DNA of 64,000 nt from Sphingosinicella sp. CPCC 101087 (GCF_004151485.1 NZ_SBFF01000011.1:70036-134035); one strand, 5' to 3'; shown: positions 16,859-26,903, counted from the first letter of the stretch. Program-made: numbers and translations. The notes: a model not told the origin generated them from the sequence alone.

Positions 16859-17728
16859 ATGGATCGGGGAGAGCGTCCAGTGAATTCCCGGCCGGGAACG
16901 CTTGCAACGCTCTTGCGCAACATGCGCCGCGCGGCTGGCATCTCGCAGCTCGAGCTGGCCTTCAGAGTAGGCATGTCGCAGCGGCACGTCAGTTTCGTTG
17001 AGCTCGGTCGCGCCAGGCCGAGCCGGGACCTGATCCTGAGCTGGACGCGTGAAACCGGGAGCTCGGTCGAGGAACGGAATGCGGCGCTCCTGCGCGCGGG
17101 CTACTCGCCCGGCCTTCAGGACCTGGGACCGTGCCAATCCCGCACCTCATCTGAGCTCGACGCGCTCTCAGGCATGCTCGACGCGCATGAGCCATATCCG
17201 GGAATGGTGTTCGACGCCGATTGGATGATCTGTGCCATGAACCAAGGCGGGCAGTGGCTGTGCAAGCTCACCATGGCCGACTTCCTCGCCGGCATGGATG
17301 GGCCATCGACCCGGATGGACATGATTGCGGCGGCTACCCACCCGGGAGGACTCCTTTCCACGGTCCGGAATGCGGCTGAGGCCGGCTTCGCGCTTCTTGC
17401 CCAGCTTCGAGCGGAGGAACTCACCCGCCCTGCCCTCGGCCCGCGAATCGATGAGTATGAAAGGTCGCTGAGGCAGCGTTTCGGGTGCAGGACGGGCCAA
17501 GGTCGCGCTGCCGGCGACCCTCAGCTCAGCATCGTCATGGACACGCCGTTCGGGGCCCTGTCGTTCTTGCTCGTCCAAACGATCTACGGTTTACCGCAGA
17601 ACGTAACTCACGCATCGTTGCGGACGGAACTCTGGTTTGCGGTCGATGGCCTCACGCGTCGCACGATGATGACGCAGGCGGGCGGGACACGCACTTGCCC
17701 CCACGATACAGGAGTCTGCGCGAAGTGA
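16859..17728 (+). CDS. XRE-family regulator with MmyB-like ligand-binding domain
   Basis: This protein is 289 residues from the ATG at 16859, which has GGAG 6 nt upstream; an ATG at 16811 that overlaps the previous stop is an alternative. A helix-turn-helix is at ~15-70 (LATLLRNMRRAAGISQLELA, then GMSQRHVSFVELGRARPS). The C-terminal region (EPYPGMVFDADWMICAMNQ) is the PAS-like MmyB domain, which binds fatty-acid-like ligands in relatives. Its stop overlaps the hydrolase GTG (GTGA), indicating co-translation. A second regulator of this type occurs at 28278. It probably senses a small hydrophobic metabolite handled by the adjacent hydrolase; this is inference. Confidence 0.85.
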   Translation: MDRGERPVNSRPGTLATLLRNMRRAAGISQLELAFRVGMSQRHVSFVELGRARPSRDLILSWTRETGSSVEERNAALLRAGYSPGLQDLGPCQSRTSSELDALSGMLDAHEPYPGMVFDADWMICAMNQGGQWLCKLTMADFLAGMDGPSTRMDMIAAATHPGGLLSTVRNAAEAGFALLAQLRAEELTRPALGPRIDEYERSLRQRFGCRTGQGRAAGDPQLSIVMDTPFGALSFLLVQTIYGLPQNVTHASLRTELWFAVDGLTRRTMMTQAGGTRTCPHDTGVCAK

Positions 17729-18705
17729 GCTACGACAACCAGATGCGGAACTGGCCTGCCGAAGGGTTCGGGCCGAGGATCAGGCGGCGAGAGTTCGTTG
17801 CCGGCGCATTGGCCATGACCCTTGCACAAGAAGCACGCGCGGGGCGCGCACCCCAAGCGGGTGAAATGTGGAGCCGGACCGAGGGCGAAGGTCGTGACCT
17901 CATCTTCGTTCACGGCTGGACGATGGATCACCGGGATGAGGCTCGCACGTACGAACCGATCTTCGCGAACCGCCCCGGCTGGAGACGCCATTACCTGGAC
18001 CTGCCGGGGATGGGCCGGTCTCCAAGACGCGAGAACATCGTGAATCTCGACGGCATGCTGGAGGCCCTGCTCGATTTCATCCAGGACCGGGTGGAGGGCA
18101 CGTTCGCGATCGCTGGCACTTCGACAGGCGCGTATCTCGCGCGAGGCGTGATTGCGAGGATGGGCGATCGGGTACGTGGGGCCATTCTCCGGGCCCCGAT
18201 GATAATTCCGGACGACAGCCGGCGCGACGTGGATCCGATCGAGCCGGTCCTGCGAGACCCGTCCGTTCTCGCGGAAATGTCCGCCGGCGACCGAGAGCGC
18301 CTCGGCGAGTTGCTCGTGCAGACGCCTTCGTACGCCGCTGCCAAACGCCGCAAGCTGGACGAAGCCGTTGCACCGGCAATCGCCGCGGCAGACCAGGCTT
18401 TCCTTGCGGCAATACGACAACAGCCGAGCCGCTATCGGCTGTCCTTCGATCCCGACGCGGCCATCGGCCGCTTCGACCAGCCGGCGCTCATCATCACCGG
18501 CCGCCACGACGAGTCGGTAGGCTATCGGGACGCTTGGCCTCTGGCACGCGTCTTTGCGCGATCGACATTCGTGGTCCTCGATCGCGCCGAGCACGGCCTC
18601 CCGATAGATCAGCAACGTGTCTTCACCGCTCTCGTCAATGACTGGCTGGACCGATTGGACGAGGCAAGCGCGTTCGATCCAGGGGCTCGGAGCCGCCCCG
18701 GCTGA
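17725..18705 (+). CDS. Tat-exported alpha/beta hydrolase
   Basis: This 326-residue protein starts at GTG 17725, overlapping the XRE stop by 4 nt, with AGGAG upstream. The N-terminus has a twin-arginine signal (RRREFVAGALAMTLAQEARA). Fold landmarks are the oxyanion HGW in FVHGWTMDH, the nucleophile elbow GTSTG (Ser), the acid in ITGRHDES and the catalytic His in RAEHGL, so the Ser-Asp-His triad looks complete. It would act in the periplasm on an ester or similar bond. Together with the TipAS and XRE genes it forms a regulated operon. Confidence 0.82.
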   Translation: MSYDNQMRNWPAEGFGPRIRRREFVAGALAMTLAQEARAGRAPQAGEMWSRTEGEGRDLIFVHGWTMDHRDEARTYEPIFANRPGWRRHYLDLPGMGRSPRRENIVNLDGMLEALLDFIQDRVEGTFAIAGTSTGAYLARGVIARMGDRVRGAILRAPMIIPDDSRRDVDPIEPVLRDPSVLAEMSAGDRERLGELLVQTPSYAAAKRRKLDEAVAPAIAAADQAFLAAIRQQPSRYRLSFDPDAAIGRFDQPALIITGRHDESVGYRDAWPLARVFARSTFVVLDRAEHGLPIDQQRVFTALVNDWLDRLDEASAFDPGARSRPG

Positions 18706-18988
18706 CAGCTTGCGAACCCATTGCTCGGCCGGCCTCCACGGCGGCAGGCCTGCATCATGAGGTGACCGACGCCGAGACATAACGAGCAGCTGCAACGCTC
18801 AAGCGCGGATCCCAAGCGCGAGCGTGACGGCGAGCGCACATTGCTGCATCGCCGGTGGAGCGTGGTTCCCGTTCGATCGAGTGCGACGAACGCCACCTTA
18901 CCTTCCAGGTAGTTGCGGCTTAGCCAAATCCGACGGAGATGCGCCGCCGGCAGCAATATTGACGAACGCGCGTCGGCAGGAGGCAGCG

Positions 18989-19405
18989 ATGAAGGTTCAA
19001 AGTTACTATCCGGTCGTAATGACGGACGCCGTGTCCGGCACGGCTCAGTTCTACGAATCCTATTTCGGCTTCAAACCCCTGTTCGTCTCCGACTGGTATG
19101 TGCATCTCCAAGCACAGGATGATCCCAATGTGAATCTCGCAATTCTGGACGGAATGCACGCGACGGTGCCCAAGGTTGCGCGCGGAAAGGTTTCCGGGTT
19201 GATCCTGAACTTCGAAGTCGATGACGTAGACGCCGAGTATGAACGGATCCGTCGTGCAGGGCTTCCAATCCTGCTCGAAATTCGTGACGAGGATTTCGGG
19301 CAACGTCATTTCATTACGTCTGACCCGAACGGCGTGCTGATCGACATCATAAAGCCCATTGCGCCCTCCGCAGAGTTCGCGACACAATATGTCCCGGCCG
19401 ACTGA
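18989..19405 (+). CDS. VOC-superfamily (glyoxalase-fold) protein
   Basis: This 138-residue single-domain vicinal-oxygen-chelate protein starts at an ATG preceded by AGGAGG at 18979-18984; upstream in-frame sequence has no coding look. Landmarks are [38 protein letters not shown] and [14 protein letters not shown], the usual order of the two beta-alpha-beta-beta-beta modules. Members are dioxygenases, glyoxalases or resistance binders. A full set of metal ligands could not be assigned by eye, so the activity is unknown. It stands alone downstream of the TipAS operon. Confidence 0.75.
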   Translation: MKVQSYYPVVMTDAVSGTAQFYESYFGFKPLFVSDWYVHLQAQDDPNVNLAILDGMHATVPKVARGKVSGLILNFEVDDVDAEYERIRRAGLPILLEIRDEDFGQRHFITSDPNGVLIDIIKPIAPSAEFATQYVPAD

Positions 19406-19414
19406 ATCTTCCCG

Positions 19415-19437
19415 CGGGCCGAATTGCCACCGGCCCG
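19415..19437 (+). terminator. Hairpin after the VOC gene
   Basis: CGGGCC (19415-19420) and GGCCCG (19432-19437) form a perfect 6-bp stem with an 11-nt loop, 10 nt after the stop. There is no T-run, so intrinsic termination is only possible. Confidence 0.3.
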
Positions 19438-19530
19438 GGCGCGTTCAGTAAGTCTTCGACCAGGACCATCGGGAAGCGTCATTCACCGCGGCTCGTGCCT
19501 GACCGCCACATTTTGAATGGAGGAGATGGA

Positions 19531-20013
19531 ATGAAGGCATTTCGGGCGACGCAATGGAAGGCAGCGGCAGCGCTGGTCGCTGCCAGCATGGCGGGCGCTT
19601 CGCCGACTACAGCCGCAGAAACCCGGGGGCTGAGCTTCGAGCAAGTGCTGCAGATCCATCTCGAAGCCATTCGCAGCCGCGACCTTTCCGCCATCGAGCG
19701 AACGCTGACCTCTGGCGAGCGCCTGGACCTGCTATTGCCGGACGGGCGTCACCTGCGGACGCGCGACGAGTTCATCAGGCTGCACGTCGACTGGTTTGCC
19801 GACCAGAGCTGGACCTGGCGCTATGAGCCGGTCGCTCGACATGTCGGCACCGACCTGGCGACAGCCACGATCAAGACCCGTTCCGAAAGCCGCGACCCCG
19901 ACGGAAAGGTCACGCGCTGGAGCGAGAATTGGCTGACCCTGACTTTCCGGAAAGAAGCGGGCGGATGGGCTCTCGTCCTGGACCAGAACACGCCGATCGC
20001 GCGAGGCCCCTGA
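19531..20013 (+). CDS. Exported SnoaL/NTF2-like protein
   Basis: This 160-residue protein starts at an ATG with GGAGGAG upstream; the longer frame to 19495 is ignored. A signal peptide covers residues 1 to ~31 (AAAALVAASMAGASPTTAAE). The remainder resembles DUF4440/SnoaL-like NTF2 folds: an N-terminal helix LSFEQVLQIHLEAIRSRDLS, a DGRHLRTRDEFIRLH segment, and strands ending WALVLDQNTPI. These cone-shaped domains bind small ligands or act as isomerases; the periplasmic location suggests a binding or processing role. The substrate is unknown. It is convergent with the autotransporter. Confidence 0.7.
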   Translation: MKAFRATQWKAAAALVAASMAGASPTTAAETRGLSFEQVLQIHLEAIRSRDLSAIERTLTSGERLDLLLPDGRHLRTRDEFIRLHVDWFADQSWTWRYEPVARHVGTDLATATIKTRSESRDPDGKVTRWSENWLTLTFRKEAGGWALVLDQNTPIARGP

Positions 20014-20180
20014 GACCGCGCGACGCTCGACATCGTCCTCGCCTCGAGGGGAGGCCTCGGAAGCTGGTGGGTCCGGCGGCTGGCGCAGCCGCACGGGGGT
20101 ATTGCGCCGACTGCCGGACATATCGAGCCACATCGACATGGCGACCTGGTGCCTCCGGCTTCCCTGATCGGGGCAACCAC

Positions 20181-20218
20181 AAAACGGACCACCGGCGGGG
20201 ATCGTCCTGCACCGCCGG
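20181..20218 (-). terminator. Putative rho-independent terminator of the autotransporter
   Basis: On the minus strand, CCGGCGG (20218-20212) and CCGCCGG (20198-20192) form a perfect 7-bp stem with a 13-nt loop, followed a few bases on by GTTTT at 20185-20181. It lies 35 nt past the autotransporter stop. Confidence 0.5.
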
Positions 20219-20252
20219 GTGAGGACCAGCTCCAGGCAGTCAGCCGGCTTTT

Positions 20253-23200
20253 TCAGAACCGCCAGCTGAACGAGCCGTGCGCTCCGTGGTCGGTGGAACG
20301 ATCGCCATAATTGCCGGAGTAGCTGACGCCAAAGGTAATGTTGCGGCCGAGATCGGCCTCAAGCCCGGCATCGACCGTGATGCTGTTCCGCTCGATCGCG
20401 GTGCCGGAAACGATGAACGCCGGGCCGCTGGCAAAGGCCAGGTCGATCGTCGGGGCGCGGTCCCCGAAGGCGTGCCGCACCGCAGCCGAGCCGGCAAAGC
20501 GCAGGCCGAGTGCGCCCACGTCGAGGTTCGCCCTGGTTCTTACGCCCAGCGTACCATAGGAAATGCTTTCATTTCCGTTGCCGCCCTGCAGCGCGGCGCT
20601 GCCTCCAAGCTCGTTGACCTCGCCATCGGACAAGGTGAGATGCGCTAACGCGGCGAAGGGCTGGAGAATCACGCCCCCCAGCTCACCCTTCAATGCGACT
20701 TCGCCGAAAGCCTGGAAGGTCCGCGCGGAATAGTCGCCCGAGAGCGTCTGATCGAGCGTGCCAAACGCCACCCGCCGCGAGGCATGGACGTCATTCCAGG
20801 TATAAGCGCCGCCCAGCTGGACCGAGACCATGCCGTAGCTACCGATCATGTAGCCGCCGGCATGATAAGCGTCGATGTCGTGCTCGGCCCGTGCCGACCT
20901 GAGGTCGGTGGAGCCGTAGCCGAGCGCCACGCCCGCGCGGATATGCTCGCCCAGCGAGCTATCGAAGCCGGTGAGCAATCCCTTCAGGTCACGGTCGTAG
21001 CCTTCCCCATTCGGGTCGCGGTCCTTGCTGCCCCAGCTGCCGATCACGCGGCCCCACACCGACATGCCGGTGGTGCCAGCCGTCTCGCCCCGCGCCAGCA
21101 TCGCGTCGCGCACGAAGCGGCCATCCTCGAGCAGCTGCCCGCGCACACTGGCATAATCGGAGCCCGCCAGTTGGTCGAAGGCATTGCGTGCCTCGGGGGC
21201 GGTGAGCGCCACGACTGCATCGTACACGTCATTGCCCGCCCCCAGGACTTCGATCGACGGGGCGACCGCGCGCTGGTTGACCGTCTCGCCCACCGTGCCG
21301 AACTCGACCGTGTTGCGGCGCAGGTTCAGCATCACCGCATTGGCGGCATAGGTGAGCGTCGGGGTGAGAAAAGCGAGGTTCGAGGTCACCGTGGCGAACG
21401 TGCCGGTGACGCCGCCCGCCGCGGTCAGGATCGTATAGCTTGTGTTGGCGGCATAATTGCCATTCACCGCCAGCACGTTCACCTCGACATGGCTTTCGAT
21501 CGTGGCAGCGCCGCCCACGATGATCCTGTCGCTGCTGCCTGCCGGATCGGCCTCCACCTCGTAGCTGCTGCCCGAGGCGAGCGCGAGGTTGCCGGTGAAG
21601 GTTAGCGTACCGATCGAATTGCCCGGTGCGATCGTGCCGGCGACGTTGCCCGAATCGACCTTGCCGGTGCCCTGGAGGCGACCGCCCGCCGCCACGTCAA
21701 GCGTGCCGCCCAGCGCTCCGTTGACGGCGAGCGTCTGTCCCTGGCCCACGCTGGTGGTGCCGCGGAAACCGGAGCCGTCGCCCTCGAACCGTATCGCCCC
21801 GCCGCCCCGCACGATCATCGCGCCACTGCCCGTGATAGTCCCGGCATAGGCGCCCTCGCCCGCCTGATCGAACACGAAGCTCGTGTCCCGCGCAAGGTCG
21901 ACGTCGCCCGTGAACAGCGCGGAGGTCGAGACCAGGCTCCCGTTTGCGACCTCCCAGTCGGTGGCGTTCGCACCGGTGAGCGTCAGTACCCCGCCGCCCG
22001 ACTTGATCGTCTTGCCGGTGCCGGTGACGGTGCCGCTATAGGTGCCGCCGGTGGCCAGGTCGAAGATCAGGGTGCCATTGTTCGCGAAGTTGCGGCGCAG
22101 GGCTTCGGTGTCGCCGACCAGGGTGCCGGCTTCGACGACCGTGCCGCCGCTGTAGGTGTTGGAGCCGGTCAGGACGAGCGTGCCGAGGTCGGTCTTCACC
22201 AAGGTTGCCGAACCTGTGAGGGACGCGCCGATCCTAGCGGTGAACGCCGCACCCGCGGCAGTGCCGTCGCCGACGCGGATCGCGGCACGGTCGCCGGACA
22301 GTGCCAGATCGCCTCCGCTGACGGTGTAGCCGTCGACCGCGAACTGCATGCCGGTGACGGAGGCCTGGCCCGCTTCATTGTCGATCGTGACCATGCCGCC
22401 GCTTCCCTGGAACACGGCGAAGCCCGGCTGCGGCGACATGACGCCGTTCACTCCACCGTCCGCCGTGGTCCACGCGGTACCACCCGCGCCCCAGGTTCCG
22501 CTGCCGCCGTCGACCGCGCCATTGTTGTGGAGCCCCGGATCGCCGCCGTCCCAGAAGGTCAGTGTCGCCCCGGCCGTTTCGACCAGATTGACCTGACCTG
22601 CCGCGCTCGTCTGGATCGACAGGCTGTCGGCGGATGCGCCGGCAATCGTGCCGAGTTCCATCCCGTTGTCGGTGAGCGTGCCGCCATAATCGAACAGACG
22701 ATAGACGCCCGCGCCGAAGGCGGAGGTGGCGGTGACGTCGAGCGTACCGTCGAGCGTGAAGTCCCCGCCGACATCGAACAGCGCAAGGCTCGAGGGCGCG
22801 CCGAGGGTCACATCGACCTGCGATTCCGCGCCCAGCACCAGGGAGCCCATGGACAGGGTCCTACCCTGCGCGCCTACCAGACGCGCTCCATCGGCGACGG
22901 TCACGGCTGCGTCGATCGTGCCGCTACCCTGGAAACTGCCGCCGGCAATCATTACCGCGCCGCTCCCGGCGATCGTGCCGTCGAAGGCAGAGGTACTGCC
23001 CGGCTTGCCAATCGCAAGCGTGCCGCCACCGAGCACGATGCTGCCCGCGCCATGGAGCGTGCCGACTGTCATCTCGAACCCGGCAAGGTCGAAGCTGGCG
23101 CCCGCCGCCTGGTCGAGGCGAGTGACCCCGGATAGGGCATCGGTGAGCGCGATCGTGCCACCATCGTTGGCAATCGTGCCGTCGACCTGACCGGCAAGGG

Positions 23201-26200
23201 TGGCGGTGCCGCGGTTGACGAGTCCACCGTTCAGTGTGCCGGTGGAGGCGAGGGTTCCGTCGTTGGTCACCAGTCCGCTCACCGTACCGGCATTGGCGAA
23301 GGCGGCGTCGTTCTGCACCGGGCCGGCGATGGAGCCGCCCGCGGCCAGCGACAGCGTTCCTGCGCCAACGGTGGTGAGGCCGGCATAGCTGTTCGCACCG
23401 CTCAAGGTGAGCGTGCCCGCGCCGGTCTTGGTGAGGCCGGCGCTGCCGGTGATCGCGGAACCGATCGTCGCCTCCGCGGCATTCACCTCGACGATGGAGA
23501 AGCCGCCGGTCGTGGCGAGCGCACCGCCCTGCAACGCATAGCCGGCGGTATCGAAACGCAGGAGCTGAAAGCTCTGCATATCCTCCACCGTCACCGTGCC
23601 TCCCGCGATGCCGGCGAACACGCCGGCTTGCCCGGCCCAGGCATCGTTGACGCCAAAGCCGGTGGCGGCGGTCCAGTTGGTGCCGCCCGCACGCCACACG
23701 CCCGCGCCGCCATCGCCATCCGCCGCGGCGAACCCGCCGGCCGCATCGGCGCCGTCCCAATATTGCACCCGCTGCGCACCGTCGTTGAACAGGATGTTGA
23801 CCTGTCCGGCGATGCCGGTCTGGATCGTGCCGGTATAGCCGAGCGGCGTCGTGCCGAGCTCCAGCCCATTGTCGGTGAGCGCGCCGGCATAGTCGATCAG
23901 GCGAAAATAGCCCGAGCCGAAGTCGGCCAGCGCCGTCACGTTCAGCGTGCCGTCGAGCGTGAGGTCGCCGCCGACGACGACCAGATCGTTGATGCCGCCG
24001 CCTACGACGCCGCTCTGGGCGAATTCGTAGTCCAGGACCGAGCCGGCACCGAGCGTGAGGTCGCCCGCGACGTCCAAGCTGCCAGCTCCGTTGCCGGGGC
24101 CAAGGATGCCGCCATCGGCGACGCCGACGTCGCCGAGGAAGGTGCCGCTGCCGCCGAGGCGGGCGCCGCTGCCGACACGCAGGTCGGCGCCGTTGCCCGC
24201 CCCGTCGCCAAACACTCCGTCCAGCAACAGCGTACCGGCCTCGACCTCGACCCTGCCGGTGAAGCTGGTCCCGCCGCCGCTCAGGACCAGCACGCCCGCG
24301 CCGGTCTTGGTCAGTCCCGCGATGCCGGTGATCGCGGAACCGATCGTCGCCTCCGCAGCGTTCACCTCGACGATCGAGAAGCCGCCGGTCGTGGCGAGCG
24401 CACCGCCCTGCAGTGCGTAGCCGGCGGTGTCGAAGCGCAGCAGCTGGAAGCTCTGGATCCCTTCGACGGCCACCGTTCCGCCGGCATTGCCCGCGAATAT
24501 TCCGGCCTGGCCCGCCCAGCCACCGTTGACGCCGAAGCCGCTGCCGGCCGTCCAGTTGGTGCCGCCGGCGCGCCACACGCCCGCCCCGCCGTCACCGTTC
24601 GCCGCGGCGGACCCGCCGGCGGCGTCGGCGCCGTCCCAATATTGCACCTGCTGCGCGCCGTCGTTGAACAGGATGTTGACCTGCCCGGCGATCCCGGTCT
24701 GGACCGTGCCGGTATAGCCGGGCGGCGTCGCCCCGACCTCCAGCCCGTTGTCGATCAGCGCCCCGCCATAATCGATCAGGCGAAAATAGCCGGCGCCGAA
24801 TCCGGCGAGCGCCGTCGCATCCAGCCTGCCGTCGAGCGTGAGATCGCCGCCGACGACGACCAGATCGTTGACACCTCCGCCGACCACGCCGCTCTGGGTG
24901 AATTCGTAGTCCAGGATCGATCCGGCGCCGAGCGCGAGGTCGCCCGCGATCGTCAGCGTGCCCGGGCTGGCGCCAGGCCCGACGATGCCGCCATCGGCGA
25001 CGATGACATGGCCGAGGATCGTGCCGCTTCCGCCCAGCCTTGCGCCAGTGCCGACGCGAAAGTCGGCGCTGTTGCCCGTGCCGTCGCCAAGCCTGCCGTT
25101 CATCACCAGCGTGCCCGCCTCGATCTCGACCGTTCCGGTGAAGTCGCTGCCCCCCCCGCCGACCTCGACCGTCAGCACGCCCGTGTCGGTCTTGGTCACC
25201 GTCCCTGCGCCGGAAATCGTGCCGCCGTAGGTCCCGTCAAAACCCTGGTCGAAAACGATGCTGCGGCTGCCCACGCCGGTGGCGAAGGTCACGTTTCCGG
25301 AAAGGCTGTTGGTGTCGCCCCTGAGCGCTCCGCTGGCAACGAACCAGTCCTGGTCCCCGGACCCTGTGAGGGTCCAGCTGCCCGAACCGGTTTTCTCGAA
25401 CCGGTCGAAGCCGCGATATTGCTGCGCCGATCCGATCAGCGACACGTCGAACGCGGCGTCGGACGCCCCGCCAAGAGCAAGCGCGTTGTCGGACCCGCCC
25501 GATGCCACCACGTTGCCGGCGATGACCGAACCCGGCCGCAATTCCAGACGGTTGCCATCACCGAAAAGCGCAATGGCGTCGGACCGCGTCGCGCTTCTGC
25601 TGTCGACGCCGCCGACGATCGTCCCGGAATTGACGATGGAGATGTTGCCGGTCGCCGCGCCCACCACGGCCACGCCGCCCACGCCGATCACATTGTCTCC
25701 GAACGGGGTCGCGCCGCCCGCGCCGCCTTCGATCGTGCCCGAATTGGTCAGGCCTGCCGCCTGACCATCCCGGAACAGCACGCCCGCGCCGCCGTCACCT
25801 GCCCTGAAGAAGGTGCCTGCCGACCTCGTGGCTCCGCCCCGACCGCCGGAGATGGTGCCCGTCGCGGAATTCTCCACGCTCCCACCCCAGGCGACCAGGG
25901 CCGCGCCGCCGCGGCCGCCTCCAGTATTGCCATAGCCTCCGGCGCCGCCTTCAATCGCGGCCTCGTTGCCGATCGCTCCGAGATTGCTGAGAACGCCGGC
26001 GCCGCCGCCGCCTCCCGTGTTGACCGACAAGCCCGTGCCGCCGCCATTGCCGCCCCGGATATCGCCCGCCTGATTGGACAAGGCGCCGCCGGCGTGGAGA
26101 AACAGCCCGGCACCACCGAAGCCGCCGACCGAACCCTGGTTGCCGCCGTTCCCGCCGGCAAGGACGGAACCGCCGGTGACCGTCACCACCCCCGCATCGA

Positions 26201-26867
26201 GCAGCACCAGACCCGCGCCCCCGCCGCCGCCGGAGCCGGAGATGCCCCCGCCGGCGAGGCCGCTGCCGCCGCTGCCTCCGGTCGCATCATAGCCATTGGT
26301 GGTCAAATCGACGGCCGTTCCGGTCAGCACCAGCGCGCCGCTACCGCCGCCACCGCCACCGCCACCGCCAAGGCCCCCAGTGCCGTCGCCGCCCGAGGCG
26401 CCGAGATAGTCCGCGGCCAGCGAAAAGGCGCCGCCCGTCGGGTCGAACCTGCCACCGGAGCCGCCCGTGCCTCCGTTGCCGCCAAGCTCGATGCTGCTTC
26501 CGCCACCACCGCCTCCGCCGCCGCCACCGCCGGCCGAGATATCGTTCGGGGTTCCCGCCTGCCCGCCCGCGCCGCCCCGTACGACGTTGCTCCCCGCAGC
26601 GCCGTCCTGGGCTAATCCACCCGGCGTGGTGGCTCCGGAACCGCCTGTCCCGCCACGGCCAGCGCCGCCGCCCATGCCACTTCCCCCGTTGCCGCCGCCG
26701 CCGCCAGCAATACCGCCCGCGGCGCCACCACCGCCCTGGGTGATCTGCTGTGCCTGCGCGGTCGGGGCCGCGACAGTGCCAAGCGCGAGCGCCAGCGCCG
26801 CGACCGAGCCCGAGCTACGCGCAGCCCGCGCGTACTTCTGCTTCCGGTATTTGATCTCAGCACGCAT
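20253..26867 (-). CDS. Giant autotransporter adhesin-like protein (type Va)
   Basis: This 2,204-residue protein has an extended signal sequence at residues 1 to ~40 (basic start, ending VAAPTAQAQ), then a Gly-rich passenger to ~520 with GGxGG runs. Autotransporter-associated beta-strand repeats follow (forms of GTLTKTGAGTLTLSG). The C-terminal barrel, residues ~1931-2204, contains GMSVWGRVIGSWGS, LSGDYSARTFQAFGEV and the final SGSFSWRF-like Phe end. Two near-identical ~293-residue units (about 556-849 and 849-1142) repeat in tandem, and a more diverged third follows. GGGGGAGG precedes the ATG. It is surface-exposed, probably in adhesion or biofilm. AraC and XRE genes lie upstream on the same strand. 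A related barrel relic is at 10979-11052. Confidence 0.9.
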   Translation of the reverse strand: MRAEIKYRKQKYARAARSSGSVAALALALGTVAAPTAQAQQITQGGGGAAGGIAGGGGGNGGSGMGGGAGRGGTGGSGATTPGGLAQDGAAGSNVVRGGAGGQAGTPNDISAGGGGGGGGGGGSSIELGGNGGTGGSGGRFDPTGGAFSLAADYLGASGGDGTGGLGGGGGGGGGSGALVLTGTAVDLTTNGYDATGGSGGSGLAGGGISGSGGGGGAGLVLLDAGVVTVTGGSVLAGGNGGNQGSVGGFGGAGLFLHAGGALSNQAGDIRGGNGGGTGLSVNTGGGGGAGVLSNLGAIGNEAAIEGGAGGYGNTGGGRGGAALVAWGGSVENSATGTISGGRGGATRSAGTFFRAGDGGAGVLFRDGQAAGLTNSGTIEGGAGGATPFGDNVIGVGGVAVVGAATGNISIVNSGTIVGGVDSRSATRSDAIALFGDGNRLELRPGSVIAGNVVASGGSDNALALGGASDAAFDVSLIGSAQQYRGFDRFEKTGSGSWTLTGSGDQDWFVASGALRGDTNSLSGNVTFATGVGSRSIVFDQGFDGTYGGTISGAGTVTKTDTGVLTVEVGGGGSDFTGTVEIEAGTLVMNGRLGDGTGNSADFRVGTGARLGGSGTILGHVIVADGGIVGPGASPGTLTIAGDLALGAGSILDYEFTQSGVVGGGVNDLVVVGGDLTLDGRLDATALAGFGAGYFRLIDYGGALIDNGLEVGATPPGYTGTVQTGIAGQVNILFNDGAQQVQYWDGADAAGGSAAANGDGGAGVWRAGGTNWTAGSGFGVNGGWAGQAGIFAGNAGGTVAVEGIQSFQLLRFDTAGYALQGGALATTGGFSIVEVNAAEATIGSAITGIAGLTKTGAGVLVLSGGGTSFTGRVEVEAGTLLLDGVFGDGAGNGADLRVGSGARLGGSGTFLGDVGVADGGILGPGNGAGSLDVAGDLTLGAGSVLDYEFAQSGVVGGGINDLVVVGGDLTLDGTLNVTALADFGSGYFRLIDYAGALTDNGLELGTTPLGYTGTIQTGIAGQVNILFNDGAQRVQYWDGADAAGGFAAADGDGGAGVWRAGGTNWTAATGFGVNDAWAGQAGVFAGIAGGTVTVEDMQSFQLLRFDTAGYALQGGALATTGGFSIVEVNAAEATIGSAITGSAGLTKTGAGTLTLSGANSYAGLTTVGAGTLSLAAGGSIAGPVQNDAAFANAGTVSGLVTNDGTLASTGTLNGGLVNRGTATLAGQVDGTIANDGGTIALTDALSGVTRLDQAAGASFDLAGFEMTVGTLHGAGSIVLGGGTLAIGKPGSTSAFDGTIAGSGAVMIAGGSFQGSGTIDAAVTVADGARLVGAQGRTLSMGSLVLGAESQVDVTLGAPSSLALFDVGGDFTLDGTLDVTATSAFGAGVYRLFDYGGTLTDNGMELGTIAGASADSLSIQTSAAGQVNLVETAGATLTFWDGGDPGLHNNGAVDGGSGTWGAGGTAWTTADGGVNGVMSPQPGFAVFQGSGGMVTIDNEAGQASVTGMQFAVDGYTVSGGDLALSGDRAAIRVGDGTAAGAAFTARIGASLTGSATLVKTDLGTLVLTGSNTYSGGTVVEAGTLVGDTEALRRNFANNGTLIFDLATGGTYSGTVTGTGKTIKSGGGVLTLTGANATDWEVANGSLVSTSALFTGDVDLARDTSFVFDQAGEGAYAGTITGSGAMIVRGGGAIRFEGDGSGFRGTTSVGQGQTLAVNGALGGTLDVAAGGRLQGTGKVDSGNVAGTIAPGNSIGTLTFTGNLALASGSSYEVEADPAGSSDRIIVGGAATIESHVEVNVLAVNGNYAANTSYTILTAAGGVTGTFATVTSNLAFLTPTLTYAANAVMLNLRRNTVEFGTVGETVNQRAVAPSIEVLGAGNDVYDAVVALTAPEARNAFDQLAGSDYASVRGQLLEDGRFVRDAMLARGETAGTTGMSVWGRVIGSWGSKDRDPNGEGYDRDLKGLLTGFDSSLGEHIRAGVALGYGSTDLRSARAEHDIDAYHAGGYMIGSYGMVSVQLGGAYTWNDVHASRRVAFGTLDQTLSGDYSARTFQAFGEVALKGELGGVILQPFAALAHLTLSDGEVNELGGSAALQGGNGNESISYGTLGVRTRANLDVGALGLRFAGSAAVRHAFGDRAPTIDLAFASGPAFIVSGTAIERNSITVDAGLEADLGRNITFGVSYSGNYGDRSTDHGAHGSFSWRF
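23446..25204 (-). repeat. Tandem duplication of 879 nt inside the autotransporter passenger
   Basis: Two consecutive units of 879 nt (293 codons) run approximately 24325-25204 and 23446-24324. The spacing was measured from the shared sequence ending at 23520 and 24399. Both encode VVGGDLTLDG, QVNILFNDGAQ, VQYWDGADAAGG, AGVWRAGGTNWTA and SFQLLRFDTAGYALQGGAL. High DNA identity indicates a recent in-frame duplication. Confidence 0.85.
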
Positions 26868-26903
26868 AACGGACCTCCCCCCTTGCCGGCGTGCTGCGCG
26901 CGA

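Noticed and set aside
23628-26615. 995-residue plus-strand frame within the autotransporter
   Set aside because: It is a shadow of the Gly-rich repeats in antisense, giving Ala/Asp/Arg-rich text; no ribosome-binding site or domain.
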